Shown in pieces: positions 42,946-52,654 of a DNA stretch of 64,000 nt. Every line of letters starts with the position of its first letter. Position 1 is the stretch's first letter. The stretch spans positions 62,001-126,000 of the forward strand of contig DASVNK010000030.1 in NCBI GenBank assembly GCA_036383895.1. The letters are read 5' to 3'. The notes beneath the pieces are model-generated. The model was given only the letters and a program-made list of their open reading frames with translations, did not search any database and was not told the origin of the DNA. The DNA comes from DASVNK01 sp036383895 (lineage in GTDB: Bacteria; Verrucomicrobiota; Verrucomicrobiia; Limisphaerales; SXQI01). Both the position numbers and the translations under genes were made by a program.

Positions 42946-43846
42946 TCAACGCCTGCCGCATCTTTCTGTCTGTATTTGCACCTATAAGCGCGCCGACTTG
43001 CTGCGCCGTTTGCTGGACGACCTCGCCAATCAAAAAACCGACAATAAGTTCGATTATTCAATCGTCGTTGTCGACAACGACTTGGTCGGCTCGGCCCGCG
43101 ATACTGTTCAATCCTACCATGTGCAGACAGGGCGTGTGGCCGCTTACGAGATCGAACCAGTCCAGAATATTTCAATGGCGAGAAATAGAGCAATAGCTCT
43201 CGCGGGTGGGGATTATGTCGTCTTTATCGATGATGACGAGTTTCCGGGGAGCGACTGGCTTTTGACGCTTTACAATGCGTGCATCACGTTCGGTGTCGAT
43301 GGGGTGCTGGGGCCGGTAAAGCCCCATTTTGACGTGCAGCCACCGTCTTGGGTCATAAAAGGGGGGTTCTACGATAGGGCCTCATACCCGACCGGACATG
43401 TTATCGGTTGGAGGCAGGGTAGAACCGGCAACACCTTGCTGAAAAAGAGCATCTTGAAAGCTGGCGAGGAAGCCTTCTGTCCGAAATTCGTGACCGGTGA
43501 GGATCAGGATTTTTTCCGGAGGATGATCGAGCGTGGTCACCGGTTCATCTGGTGCGAAGAAGCCTTGGCTCATGAGACCGTTCCTCCAATTCGTTGGAAC
43601 AAACGGTTCATGCTGCGACGAGCTCTGCTTCGGGGTAAGATTTCGACTCGCCATGCTTCTTTTGGTTTCCGCGAAATTCTGAAGTCAATCGTGGCTCTTC
43701 CCTCTTACTTGGTCTTAATGCCACTCTCTCTCGTCGTAGGTACTCACCTTTCGATGAAGTTCCTCGTAAGCTTTTGCGATCACGCTGGCAAGTTACTCGC
43801 GTGGCTTCATTTGGATTTTATTGCGGACAAATACGTGACCGAGTAA
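42932..43846 (+). CDS. Family 2 glycosyltransferase
   Basis: 304 aa from ATG 42932, chosen for the GAAAGG 8 bp upstream and the fold start LSVCICTYKRADLLRRLLDD. SIVVVDNDLVGSARDTV, SMARNRAIALAGGDYVVFID and IDDDEFPGSDWL (DDD metal site), and TGEDQDFFRRMIERGHRFIW are GT-A features. The C-terminus has hydrophobic runs near 250-275. Acceptor and donor are not known. Confidence 0.9.
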   Translation: MNCSDQRLPHLSVCICTYKRADLLRRLLDDLANQKTDNKFDYSIVVVDNDLVGSARDTVQSYHVQTGRVAAYEIEPVQNISMARNRAIALAGGDYVVFIDDDEFPGSDWLLTLYNACITFGVDGVLGPVKPHFDVQPPSWVIKGGFYDRASYPTGHVIGWRQGRTGNTLLKKSILKAGEEAFCPKFVTGEDQDFFRRMIERGHRFIWCEEALAHETVPPIRWNKRFMLRRALLRGKISTRHASFGFREILKSIVALPSYLVLMPLSLVVGTHLSMKFLVSFCDHAGKLLAWLHLDFIADKYVTE

Positions 43847-44889
43847 TGGATACTGCGGCTAAAATCCTCATCACTGGAGCGGGTGGATTCGTCGGCAGAC
43901 GGCTCACTCTGCTCCTTGCTCGCTCGGGGTTCCATAATATTTCCTGCTTGGTTCGCTCTTCTAGGAATCTGGGTCCTCTTCAATCGCTTTTGGATCAGGA
44001 GAAACTTTCCTCGTCAGTGCGTTTTGTTTACGGCGATTTAACTTCAAAATCCGATTGTGCGAGAATTGCTGAAGGCGCGGAGCTCATCTATCACCTTGCT
44101 GCCGGCCGCGGCGAAAAATCATTCCCCAACGCGTTTTTGCAATCGGCTGTCGCTACTCGTAATCTGCTCGATGCCACGCTTAAAGCAGGTTCTCTCCAAC
44201 GTTTCGTAAATATCAGTTCGTTTTCTGTCTACGACACATCCGTGCTTTCCAAAAATGATCGCTTGGACGAGACGTGCCCGGTAGAGAAGCATCCCGGACG
44301 CCGCTCGGACGCATATTCATTCGCGAAGATTTATCAGGACCGGATTGTCGAGCAGTATGGGCGGGGTCATTCGCTGCCGTACGTGCTGGTGCGGCCCGGA
44401 GTCGTGTTCGGGCCAGGTAACCCCCGCATTACCGGACGAGTGGGTATCAACTCGCTGGGGGTGTTTTTGCATTTGGGTGGATCAAATCGGATTCCATTTA
44501 CCTTCGTAGACAATTGTGCGGAGGCGATTTTTTTGGCCGGCGTCAAATCTGGGATCGATCGAGAGGCTTTCAACATTGTGGACGATTCCATTCCTACGAG
44601 CCGGCAGTTTTTAAGGGCATACAAGCGCCAGGTTCGCGACTTTAGGTCTGTCTTATTGCCGAAGCCTTTTAGTTATTTCTTTTGTTGGCTTTGGGAGAAG
44701 TACTCAGCCTGGTCTGACGGGCAGCTGCCCCCCGTCTACAATCGACAGGTATGGCACACCTATTGGAAAAAATTGCGCTACGACAACACGAAAGCTAAGA
44801 CGATGCTGGGCTGGCACCCCAGAACAAGCTTATCGGATGCTTTTAAGGTCCATTTCGATTCTTGTAAAGAAAGTGGGGCGCGGTGTTGA
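43846..44889 (+). CDS. NAD-dependent epimerase/dehydratase (extended SDR)
   Basis: 347 aa from ATG 43846, which overlaps the previous TAA by one base. ILITGAGGFVGRRLTLLLAR is the Rossmann motif, YHLAAGRGEKS and VNISSFSVYDTS follow, and the SDR YSFAK motif (Tyr-x-x-x-Lys) is at about residue 160. VRPGVVFGPGNPRI fits the sugar-nucleotide epimerase group. It likely makes or modifies a nucleotide sugar; the exact reaction cannot be read. Confidence 0.85.
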   Translation: MDTAAKILITGAGGFVGRRLTLLLARSGFHNISCLVRSSRNLGPLQSLLDQEKLSSSVRFVYGDLTSKSDCARIAEGAELIYHLAAGRGEKSFPNAFLQSAVATRNLLDATLKAGSLQRFVNISSFSVYDTSVLSKNDRLDETCPVEKHPGRRSDAYSFAKIYQDRIVEQYGRGHSLPYVLVRPGVVFGPGNPRITGRVGINSLGVFLHLGGSNRIPFTFVDNCAEAIFLAGVKSGIDREAFNIVDDSIPTSRQFLRAYKRQVRDFRSVLLPKPFSYFFCWLWEKYSAWSDGQLPPVYNRQVWHTYWKKLRYDNTKAKTMLGWHPRTSLSDAFKVHFDSCKESGARC

Positions 44890-45998
44890 AGATCGCGATT
44901 ATCGGTTGCGGAAAAATCGCAGATTCGCACCTTCAGCAGATCCATCGCCTGAAGGGCTGCCAGGTTGTTGCCGCCTGTGACAACGAGCTGCTCATGGCCG
45001 AGCAGCTGTGCGATCGATTTTCTATCCCTGCCAAATTCTCTGACGTCAAGTTGATGCTCGACGAAGCAAAGCCAGACGTCGTTCACATCACAACACCGCC
45101 GCAAAGTCACTTTCCTATAGCGAAATATTGTCTCGAAGCAGGGTCGCATGTCTATGTCGAGAAGCCTTTCACCGTCACCATGGAGGAGGCTGAAAGTCTC
45201 GTCGCTGCGGCACGCCGGTCCCAAAGAAAACTAACCGTAGGACACGATGATCAGTTTCGCCACGCCGCGGTGCGCATGCGCAAAATGATCAACGCGGGAT
45301 ATCTCGGTGGAACGCCCGTGCACATGGAAAGCTACTATTGTTACCAGTTTGGGAACGATGATTACGCCAAGGCGGTCCTATCGAACAAGGATCATTGGGT
45401 CCGCAAACTCCCAGGAAAGCTCCTGCATAACATCATCAGTCATGGTATTGCCCGGCTCGCTGAGTTCTTCACGGACGATCCCATCAATATACTCGCCCAT
45501 GGTTTTGTCAGTCCTTTCTTGCGTGATCAGGGAGAAGAGGAGCTGTTCGACGAGGTGCGTGTGATTCTTTCCCAGGGAAAGTCTAAAACGGCTTATTTCA
45601 CTTTCTCCTCACAGATCCGCCCCTCTTTACATCAGTTTAGAATATTTGGTCCTCGCAACGGTTTGCTTTTGGATCAGGACAACGAAACTTTGGTTCGGTT
45701 GTTAGGGAAACGCCACAAAAGTTACCTGGAGCAGCTTATCCCGCCGATTATTTATGCGTCGGATTATCTTAAGAGCGGATTCCAGAACGTTCGGCTATTG
45801 GCCAAAAGCGACTTCCACCCAAAGAGCGGAATGAAAACCCTGATTGGAGATTTCTACCAGTCGATCACAGATGACTCGCCGCTCCCCATTTCTTACGAAG
45901 AGATCCTCCGAACCTCGCGGATTATGGATGGGATCTTTATGCAATTAAACGAAAGCAAACTGGAGGCATCAGAAGCAGGAGTCGCACTTTTAACATGA
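44883..45998 (+). CDS. Gfo/Idh/MocA family oxidoreductase
   Basis: 371 aa from GTG 44883 (overlap 7 bp). KIAIIGCGKIADSHLQQIHR, VHITTPPQSHFPIAKYCLEA, and VYVEKPFTV with the EKP motif place it in the family. It differs from the WbpB-like paralog at 30491 in length and in the C-terminal half (IRPSLHQFRIFGPRNGLLLD). Paired with the epimerase/dehydratase before it, it may complete a second sugar-nucleotide branch. It overlaps the methyltransferase by 4 bp. Confidence 0.85.
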   Translation: MLKIAIIGCGKIADSHLQQIHRLKGCQVVAACDNELLMAEQLCDRFSIPAKFSDVKLMLDEAKPDVVHITTPPQSHFPIAKYCLEAGSHVYVEKPFTVTMEEAESLVAAARRSQRKLTVGHDDQFRHAAVRMRKMINAGYLGGTPVHMESYYCYQFGNDDYAKAVLSNKDHWVRKLPGKLLHNIISHGIARLAEFFTDDPINILAHGFVSPFLRDQGEEELFDEVRVILSQGKSKTAYFTFSSQIRPSLHQFRIFGPRNGLLLDQDNETLVRLLGKRHKSYLEQLIPPIIYASDYLKSGFQNVRLLAKSDFHPKSGMKTLIGDFYQSITDDSPLPISYEEILRTSRIMDGIFMQLNESKLEASEAGVALLT

Positions 45999-46582
45999 AC
46001 CGGATCAAGAGACTCTGGCGTCGTTGGAATATTCTTAGTTACTGGAACGGAAATCCAAAGGCTATAGATCGTCTCTACTTAATGGAGGACCCTTGGAATC
46101 TAAACACGGCGGGAGAACATTTTCGATTTAAAGAAACTGCAAATTTTATACGGCGACATATTGGAGAGAATCTTGGAGCGATCTTGGAAGTGGGTTGTGG
46201 TGAGGGTTTGCAAACGGAAGTCCTAGCTCCTTTGGCAACAAGAATAGTTGGAATTGATCCGAGCGCCAATGCTATCGCCAGAGCAAAAAAAAGGGCGATC
46301 CCGAATTCTTCGTTCGAAGTAGGAAATCTCTCGGATTACATCACCGGGGCGAACAGGAAGTTCGATCTGGTAACCGCCTGTGAGGTGCTCTATTATTTTC
46401 CTGACACAGAGTCTGCATATCAGAAGCTCTGCAGTCTGGGAAAATGCTCATTGGTTACCTACTATGAAGGCGTTGCAGATAAATTAGATCCCTTCTTCTT
46501 GGCGAAAGGTCATCGGCTCTCAACCATCAAGCAAGGAACTTCAATTTGGAACGTGGTTTGGTGGAAAAACGAGGCGGCGTGA
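45995..46582 (+). CDS. SAM-dependent methyltransferase, NodS-like
   Basis: 195 aa. AILEVGCGEGLQTEVLAPLA is motif I (GxGxG), GIDPSANAIARAKKRA motif II, and VTACEVLYYFPDT near residue 125 the post-II region. The short N-terminus (RIYLMEDPWNLNT-like, LYLMEDPWNL) matches NodS/nodulation methyltransferases that act on amino-sugar backbones. An O- or N-methyl group on the repeat unit is expected. Confidence 0.85.
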   Translation: MNRIKRLWRRWNILSYWNGNPKAIDRLYLMEDPWNLNTAGEHFRFKETANFIRRHIGENLGAILEVGCGEGLQTEVLAPLATRIVGIDPSANAIARAKKRAIPNSSFEVGNLSDYITGANRKFDLVTACEVLYYFPDTESAYQKLCSLGKCSLVTYYEGVADKLDPFFLAKGHRLSTIKQGTSIWNVVWWKNEAA

Positions 46583-46697
46583 CACTTGTGCTGGGCAGGA
46601 GATGTGGTACAGTCGCTCAAGAGGTAGTTTGGCGCCCTGACTGGCACGCGGTGTGCTTCTGTCAAAGGGTGTTCGATTGTCGCAAAATAACGCCGCC

Positions 46698-49250
46698 ATG
46701 AGTATTCGCAGTTTATTTTTTACCTTCCTTTTTCTTGCCCAATGCCTTTCGTTGACTGCGGCGGATTTTTTTGTTGATCAAAACCATCCAAACGCCAATG
46801 ATTCGAACCCCGGAAATGAATCCTCGCCTTGGGCCACACTCACCAAGGCAAACAGTACTTTAGCACCGGGCGACTCAGTTAAGATCAAGGCGGGCGTTTA
46901 CACGAGCGGGTTTATTTCCCCCAGCCGCTCTGGTTCCTTACCAATCAGGTACGAAGCGTTTGATACTGGATCCGTTGTGATCTCTAATCAGACCCGTGGC
47001 ATTTACCTCGTCGGTCGCTCGAATATTGTCGTTAAGAATATAAAATTTAGCAAGGTAGACCAGTTCCTGCGGATCGAGCGTTCACAACGTAATACGATAG
47101 ATGGATGCAGCTTCATTGAAACCAGATCTCTGGCAAACTGGGAGGGTTCAAGAATTTTTGCCAATTCGAGTTGGAATGTAATTACCAATTGTACATTTGC
47201 AAAACACGGGGGTTACAGTGGCGGCGATGATTTTGGCTCACTAATCGATATTGGTGACGAGTACAGTACCTCCGATAATACGCATCACAACTTGTTCATC
47301 AACTCCGCTTTTTACCACGGAGGCCATCATGTAATGGGCTTGTTCGGAAATCATAACATTCTGCGTGGATGCTATTTGCATAACGAGGCGTGGAAAAGTG
47401 GCTTCGGTAACCGGATTGTATACTTACACGGTTATGACGGCGTTAGCGGCAGAAATTTAATCGAAAATAATCGTGTCGGTTTCTCCGGCGATCCCCCCGA
47501 TAACGATGCTTCTTCAGCGATTTCCCTGTTTACTCGGACAAACATAGTTCGGAACAATTTTATATACGAGGGCTCTGGTCCTGGAATCGGCATGGGCATC
47601 GTTGCTGAATACTTTACGAGCCCGCAATATAACCGAATTTACAACAATACTTTTTGGCATAACGGCTGGTATACTGATGTAGTAATCGGAGCGGAGCTAA
47701 AAAGCGGGATAGGATTTGCTATTTATTCGGGTACTCGGACCATTATTGGTAATGCAATAAAAAATAATATCTTCGATCGAAATCCAAGAGCCTATGGGAC
47801 GTATCGCGTCAATCTGAGTGATCAGGTAATTTCCTCTAACTGGGAAGAAGCGGGAGACCCACAATTTGTGAGCGTACCTTCGACCTTGGATCCGGCTAAC
47901 TCTTCTCTTCCCGACTTCCGCTTGAAGCAAACTAGCCCCTGTATCGATGCAGGTGGTCCTTTGATAAGAATTGTTTCACCTTCTGGTACGGGATCATCCT
48001 TCACGGTCGACGACTCCACTTATTTTATCGACGGCTGGGGGATGGTGCCTGGCGATCTAATCCAGCTGCAGAACTCTACCCAACGCACCAGAGTCATTTC
48101 TGTTGATACGAGGTCAAATATATTGACGGTAGAGAATCCGATCTCCTGGACGCAAAATCAGGGGCTCAGCTTGGCCTACCAAGGTTCGGCTCCGGATCTT
48201 GGTGCTGCCGAGTTCTCACCGGCACCTCAGAACTTGCCGCCAACAATTACGAGCAGCGATGCTGCTTCAGCTGTTGAAGGCCAACCCTTTTCTTTTCAGG
48301 TAACAGCTTCAAACGAACCTATCTCTTATAACGCGACAGGCCTTCCTGCGGGGCTAAATATTTCTACAACGACGGGCCTGATTTCGGGCACTCCCTCCGG
48401 TAATGGGATTTTTGTGGCAACGGTATCTGCCTCGAATTCTTATGGTAGCACCTCTCAATCTCTTCGGCTTTCGATCGCTCCCGCCGGTCCTGGTATCGGA
48501 GTATCGCCATCGAACCTCCAGTTTCCAGAAACTGGATTGGGTGAAGTCTATGATCTAGAGATTGTTGTCAGGAATAACGGTGCAGGAACCCTCACGGGTA
48601 ATGCGACCGCTCCGGCGCCTTTTTCAGTGATACTGGGCGGAAGCTATTCGATCCCCTCGGGGGAGGAGCGGCCAGTTAGGGTCCGCTACTCACCTGGCGC
48701 CGTTGGTACGCACAACGCTTCTTTAACTCTCTCGGGTGGAACTGGTCTCACCGTGCCACTTTCCGGAAGCGCCTTTCCGATTTTCCAGAATCTCACTTTT
48801 GCTGCAACGGCTGGGCTGATTACTCAACCCTTTAACATTGCCAATGGCTACCTGAACCAGACTGTTGAGACTGTCGGGGATCCCAAAACCTCCGGAGGCG
48901 GGCGCGCCGTCTATGGTTTCAGTGTTCCTTTCAGTGGAAATTTTTTAATCTCGACCAGTGTTGATGCGGCGGACGCCGGTTCGGATTCTCTTTATATTAA
49001 TATCGATGCGGAACCTGTTGATCCAGGGATGATTTGGGATATTCCGCTGACGATAGGTTTCGAACGTAGGCTAGTCTCGTGGCGGGGGATTGGCACAGTA
49101 AGCAGCAATGAATATTCGCCTAAGCGCTTTTATCTTGCTGCTGGCAATCACAAATTGATTGTGCGCGGACGCGAGCCCAACGTAAAACTGGGAGAAATCC
49201 AGATCGTGGCGCCACCTTCACCACCTACCGGATTGCGCCTTCTGGATTAG
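46698..49250 (+). CDS. Secreted right-handed beta-helix protein with Ig, Hydin-like and shared C-terminal modules
   Basis: 850 aa from ATG 46698; an upstream frame to 46653 exists but the signal peptide MSIRSLFFTFLFLAQCLSLT decides the start. Residues 24-440 form a parallel beta-helix (FFVDQNHPNANDSNPGNESS, then repeated N-rich turns such as NIVVKNIKF, NTIDGCSFIE, NIVRNNFIYE), as in pectate/alginate lyase or epimerase folds. A putative Ig domain (about 513-597), a choice-of-anchor D/Hydin-like domain (598-694) and a C-terminal module (695-850) follow; the last is shared with the protein at 50835. Lying among polymer genes, the helix domain likely binds or trims the exopolysaccharide. The tail PPSPPTGLRLLD is a C-terminal motif often seen in verrucomicrobial secreted proteins. 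Confidence 0.82.
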   Translation: MSIRSLFFTFLFLAQCLSLTAADFFVDQNHPNANDSNPGNESSPWATLTKANSTLAPGDSVKIKAGVYTSGFISPSRSGSLPIRYEAFDTGSVVISNQTRGIYLVGRSNIVVKNIKFSKVDQFLRIERSQRNTIDGCSFIETRSLANWEGSRIFANSSWNVITNCTFAKHGGYSGGDDFGSLIDIGDEYSTSDNTHHNLFINSAFYHGGHHVMGLFGNHNILRGCYLHNEAWKSGFGNRIVYLHGYDGVSGRNLIENNRVGFSGDPPDNDASSAISLFTRTNIVRNNFIYEGSGPGIGMGIVAEYFTSPQYNRIYNNTFWHNGWYTDVVIGAELKSGIGFAIYSGTRTIIGNAIKNNIFDRNPRAYGTYRVNLSDQVISSNWEEAGDPQFVSVPSTLDPANSSLPDFRLKQTSPCIDAGGPLIRIVSPSGTGSSFTVDDSTYFIDGWGMVPGDLIQLQNSTQRTRVISVDTRSNILTVENPISWTQNQGLSLAYQGSAPDLGAAEFSPAPQNLPPTITSSDAASAVEGQPFSFQVTASNEPISYNATGLPAGLNISTTTGLISGTPSGNGIFVATVSASNSYGSTSQSLRLSIAPAGPGIGVSPSNLQFPETGLGEVYDLEIVVRNNGAGTLTGNATAPAPFSVILGGSYSIPSGEERPVRVRYSPGAVGTHNASLTLSGGTGLTVPLSGSAFPIFQNLTFAATAGLITQPFNIANGYLNQTVETVGDPKTSGGGRAVYGFSVPFSGNFLISTSVDAADAGSDSLYINIDAEPVDPGMIWDIPLTIGFERRLVSWRGIGTVSSNEYSPKRFYLAAGNHKLIVRGREPNVKLGEIQIVAPPSPPTGLRLLD

Positions 49251-49298
49251 GGACCTGGCTCCTCTAGAGAAGGCTGTAAACGCCAGCCTGTTCTACTT

Positions 49299-50708
49299 AT
49301 GCCTCCGCGGTTAGCACTTCTTCTTTGTGCGGTCTTCGTCCTTTATTTGCTCCGGCTTGACCGAAGACAATCTCCACACGCTAGTGGGGCGGTGTGGCTG
49401 CCGACCATATGGCTCCTTTACTGTGGATCACGACCTTTGGGAGCGTGGTTAAGTATTGGAATGATAGGTGAATCCGAGACCAGTGTTGAGGCGGGTAGTG
49501 CCGTTGACCGGAATTTTCTTACTGCTCTAATAATCCCCGGATTTTTAGTTCTTTTAAAGCGTAATTTGTCATGGGAATCTGTGTGTAAAAACAATAAATG
49601 GTTCGTTTTATTGTTTTTATATATGGGGATCAGCATTCTTTGGTCGGATTACCCATGGGTTTCGTTCAAAAGATGGATAAAAGTTTCGGGCGCGGTAATT
49701 ATGGCTTTGGTTCTTATAACAGAACTTCGCCCTCGAGAGGCTCTTGAAGCTGTTTTGCGGCGTTCTACTTACGTTTTAATTCCCTTTTCGTTCGTGCTTG
49801 TAAAGTATTTTACGGGGTTGGGTGTATATTACAATAGATGGACAGGTCAAAGCGAGTGGGTTGGTGTGACAATGCAGAAGAATGGTCTCGGGCGGTTATG
49901 TCTGGTTTCCGGCTTATTTCTTTTTTGGGTATTCACTCGCAGGAGGGCTCAGGGTGCACCTTTGAAAACAAAAATCGCTTTCAAACAAGAGCTGATCCTT
50001 TTAGCGGTGACATTTTGGCTTTTACATGGTTGCGACAGTAAAACCTCAATGGTGATTCTTATCATTGGGTGTATGTTGGTTTATAGTTTATTCTTCTCCA
50101 ACGAACTGGCGAAGCTGCGGCTCACTCGAAAGGTGGGAGGCGTGATCATTGGACTTGTCATTATCGTAGGTTATTTCTTTACCTATCAGAATCTCCCGTC
50201 TTTTGGGGTTAGCTATCTCGGCCGAGATGCTTCATTTACCGGGCGAACGGATATCTGGAATGAGTTATTTCCGATAGCATGGCAAAACGCTGTGCTCGGC
50301 TTGGGTTACGGTAGTTTTTGGATTGATCGTGTCATTTTAGTTCCCGGGCTCAATGAAGGGCACAGTGGATACTTGGATGTTGTCTTGGAGGTCGGAGTTG
50401 TTGGATTGCTGCTTTTGCTCTTTAGCTTTCGAGACTTTTACAAAAAGGTTTGCCGAGAGATCAAAGTGGATTTCCCATGGTTCGCCTTCGGACTCACATA
50501 TCTTTTGCTCTTCATGTCACACAATCTCACCGAAACGTCTTTTATTCGGACCACGGCTCATCTTTGGACCGTCTTCGTCTTCCTCTACTTCGTTTACCCC
50601 TTAACCTACCTCAAGGGAAGTCCGATGGATGCTTCGAACGATGCCTTAACGGATTTCCAGCCCATTGATTCGGGAAGCGGGCTGGCATCGTCTCCAGTTT
50701 CAGCTTAG
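49299..50708 (+). CDS. Wzy-type polymerase / O-antigen ligase family membrane protein
   Basis: 469 aa with about ten to twelve hydrophobic spans. RRSTYVLIPFSFVLVKYF, YNRWTGQSEWVGVTMQKNGL, LLHGCDSKTSMVILIIGCM, and GRDASFTGRTDIWNELFPIA, then LGYGSFWID and NEGHSGYLDVVLEVG, match the Wzy_C/WaaL region, including the arginine in GRTDIW and the periplasmic His of GHSGY. In a Wzx/Wzy/Wzz locus without another candidate it is most likely the polymerase. Codons are strongly AT-ending, unlike genes before 40 kb. A 6-bp hairpin (49271-49289) precedes it. Confidence 0.85.
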   Translation: MPPRLALLLCAVFVLYLLRLDRRQSPHASGAVWLPTIWLLYCGSRPLGAWLSIGMIGESETSVEAGSAVDRNFLTALIIPGFLVLLKRNLSWESVCKNNKWFVLLFLYMGISILWSDYPWVSFKRWIKVSGAVIMALVLITELRPREALEAVLRRSTYVLIPFSFVLVKYFTGLGVYYNRWTGQSEWVGVTMQKNGLGRLCLVSGLFLFWVFTRRRAQGAPLKTKIAFKQELILLAVTFWLLHGCDSKTSMVILIIGCMLVYSLFFSNELAKLRLTRKVGGVIIGLVIIVGYFFTYQNLPSFGVSYLGRDASFTGRTDIWNELFPIAWQNAVLGLGYGSFWIDRVILVPGLNEGHSGYLDVVLEVGVVGLLLLLFSFRDFYKKVCREIKVDFPWFAFGLTYLLLFMSHNLTETSFIRTTAHLWTVFVFLYFVYPLTYLKGSPMDASNDALTDFQPIDSGSGLASSPVSA

Positions 50709-50834
50709 CTTCCCTCCTAATTGAGGAGTGGGCCGCAAATGGAAATCACCCTTGCTTGCGAGATCTTTGGCGCAGAACAGTTTAGGGTGTTCATGCAGAT
50801 GGTATGCGCTTTGCTCCTCACGAAGATAGGAATT

Positions 50835-52586
50835 ATGAGGAAATTTTTACGGCCTGCGCCATTTTTCATGGTGGCATTATCGCTTCTGGTGCTCGGTAGT
50901 CCAACGCAAGCTGCACCAGCCCTCGTGGACGTCGTTAAGGCGCAAACTGGCTCACAAGTCACTTCATTTCGGGTGACTCAAACGGTAGCGGAGGGAAATA
51001 GCCTTATTGTGGTCTTAGCCTGCAGCACAGCGGGAATCACGTGGACTGTCACTTCGCCGGCGGGAGCATTCCGACAAGACTGTTACAAATCAGGTGGAAA
51101 CATCCAGGATGCAATCTCCATCTGGAGTTCTGGAAAGTTACCTGCTGGTTCCCACACGATTACCATTGGAGTATCTGCTACGGAATATGTTCGCTATGCA
51201 GTGATGGAATGGTCGGGTATCGCAAATGATAACCGTGTGATAGCGAGCAGCTCCAACTCTGGACTAACGCAGTCAATTACCACCGGGAATGTGACGACCA
51301 GCACCCCTGATACTCTGTTGTTCGCCGCCGTACGAACCGATGGTGATGAAACAGCACACGGAAATATTGGCGCGGGTTCCAATTTTTCTTTGGTTTACCC
51401 ATACAGCAGCAACGAGCCAGAGCAAAAACTGATGTGTGAATACCGGGTTGTTAGCTCAGGAACCTATGGCGGAAGCTTCACGATGCAGAGTTCAGATAGT
51501 GGAGGCTGGGTCGCCGGCATCGTTGCGTATGCTCCTTCTGGCGGGGTTCCTGTCGCAACAGCTCCATTAATCACCAGTGGCTCTTCCGTGAGTGGAGTGG
51601 TAGGCCAGCAAGTCTCGTATCAGATTACTGCGAATAATTCACCTACTTCGTTTTCCGCCACTCCTTTGCCTTCAGGACTTACCCTTAATTCATCTTCTGG
51701 TTTGATCACGGGTATTGCCCAGACTGCTGGAAACTTTAACGTGACCGTTTCGGCTTCAAACGCCTCCGGGACGGGGTCAGCTTCGGTCGCCTTCAATATC
51801 TCCCCACAAAATGCGCCTGTCATTTCTGTCACTCCGTCCACCCTTATCTTTACCGAGACCGGCGTTGGCCGAAGTTCGGATTCAGAAGTGACCATTCGGA
51901 ACTCGGGTTCGAGTACCCTCAACGGGTCCGCCACTCTCGCCGCGCCCTTCAGCGTTGTTGGGAGCAGTACCTATTCGCTGGCGCCTGGAGAAAGTTCAAT
52001 TTTGACCTTTAGATATACGCCAACAGCTGTCGGCACTCAGACCCGTTCCATTAGCTTCAGTGGTGGCCAGCCTGCAACCCTGCAGGCACAAGGCACAGGT
52101 TTTCCGGTGTTTTCGGGATGGTCCTTTGATTCTGCAGCCGGACTGATTTCTTCCCCCTTTAGCACGAATACGGGCTCGCTCCAGCAGGACGTCGTAACCA
52201 GCGGGGATCCCGTTTCAAGTGGCGCCGGGCGAGCCGTTTACGGGTTTACTCTGACCAATTCTGCAAGCATCCTGATTTCGGCCCTCGTCAATGCCCCGGA
52301 TGCTGGCTCTGACTCGTTTTACGTCAACATTGATGCCGAACCGGTAGATCCAACCATGATTTGGGATATACCCGCAACTGTGGGTTTCGAGAAACGAACC
52401 GTCTCATGGCGGGAAAATGACAGCTCCTCCGGTGGATCCGCACCTAAAACGTTCGTGCTGGGTAAAGGTGAGCACAAGTTGATTATTAGGGGCCGCGAAG
52501 CGGGTGTGAGTTTAGGAAGAATCGAGATAACTCTAGCGGGTGTGGCCCCCATCCCGCCAAGTAACGTTCACTTGGTGTTTGAATAA
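50835..52586 (+). CDS. Secreted beta-sandwich protein with Ig, Hydin-like and shared C-terminal modules
   Basis: 583 aa from ATG 50835, which begins a proper signal peptide (MRKFLRPAPFFMVALSLLVL, cleavage near TQA). An ATG at 50739 has a better Shine-Dalgarno (GAGGAG) but would bury the signal. Residues 25-237 are an unrecognised beta domain (VTQTVAEGNSLIVVLACSTA, YAVMEWSGIANDN, WVAGIVAYAP). Putative Ig (about 242-325), Hydin-like (327-423) and the C-terminal module (424-583) follow in the same order as in the protein at 46698. The two share NIDAEPVDP and MIWDIP. A cell-surface or matrix protein is likely. Confidence 0.8.
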   Translation: MRKFLRPAPFFMVALSLLVLGSPTQAAPALVDVVKAQTGSQVTSFRVTQTVAEGNSLIVVLACSTAGITWTVTSPAGAFRQDCYKSGGNIQDAISIWSSGKLPAGSHTITIGVSATEYVRYAVMEWSGIANDNRVIASSSNSGLTQSITTGNVTTSTPDTLLFAAVRTDGDETAHGNIGAGSNFSLVYPYSSNEPEQKLMCEYRVVSSGTYGGSFTMQSSDSGGWVAGIVAYAPSGGVPVATAPLITSGSSVSGVVGQQVSYQITANNSPTSFSATPLPSGLTLNSSSGLITGIAQTAGNFNVTVSASNASGTGSASVAFNISPQNAPVISVTPSTLIFTETGVGRSSDSEVTIRNSGSSTLNGSATLAAPFSVVGSSTYSLAPGESSILTFRYTPTAVGTQTRSISFSGGQPATLQAQGTGFPVFSGWSFDSAAGLISSPFSTNTGSLQQDVVTSGDPVSSGAGRAVYGFTLTNSASILISALVNAPDAGSDSFYVNIDAEPVDPTMIWDIPATVGFEKRTVSWRENDSSSGGSAPKTFVLGKGEHKLIIRGREAGVSLGRIEITLAGVAPIPPSNVHLVFE

Positions 52587-52587
52587 A

Positions 52588-52602
52588 GCACTGCCGCAGT
52601 GC
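52588..52602. other. Hairpin after the secreted protein gene
   Basis: GCACTG-CCG-CAGTGC directly follows the stop at 52586. It lacks a U-tract but could give a weak stop or stabilise the 3' end. Confidence 0.35.
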
Positions 52603-52654
52603 AGTTCCGCCTTTCGCTTGTGTTCGCGCTGCGCTCTCAGGATGCAATATTGCC

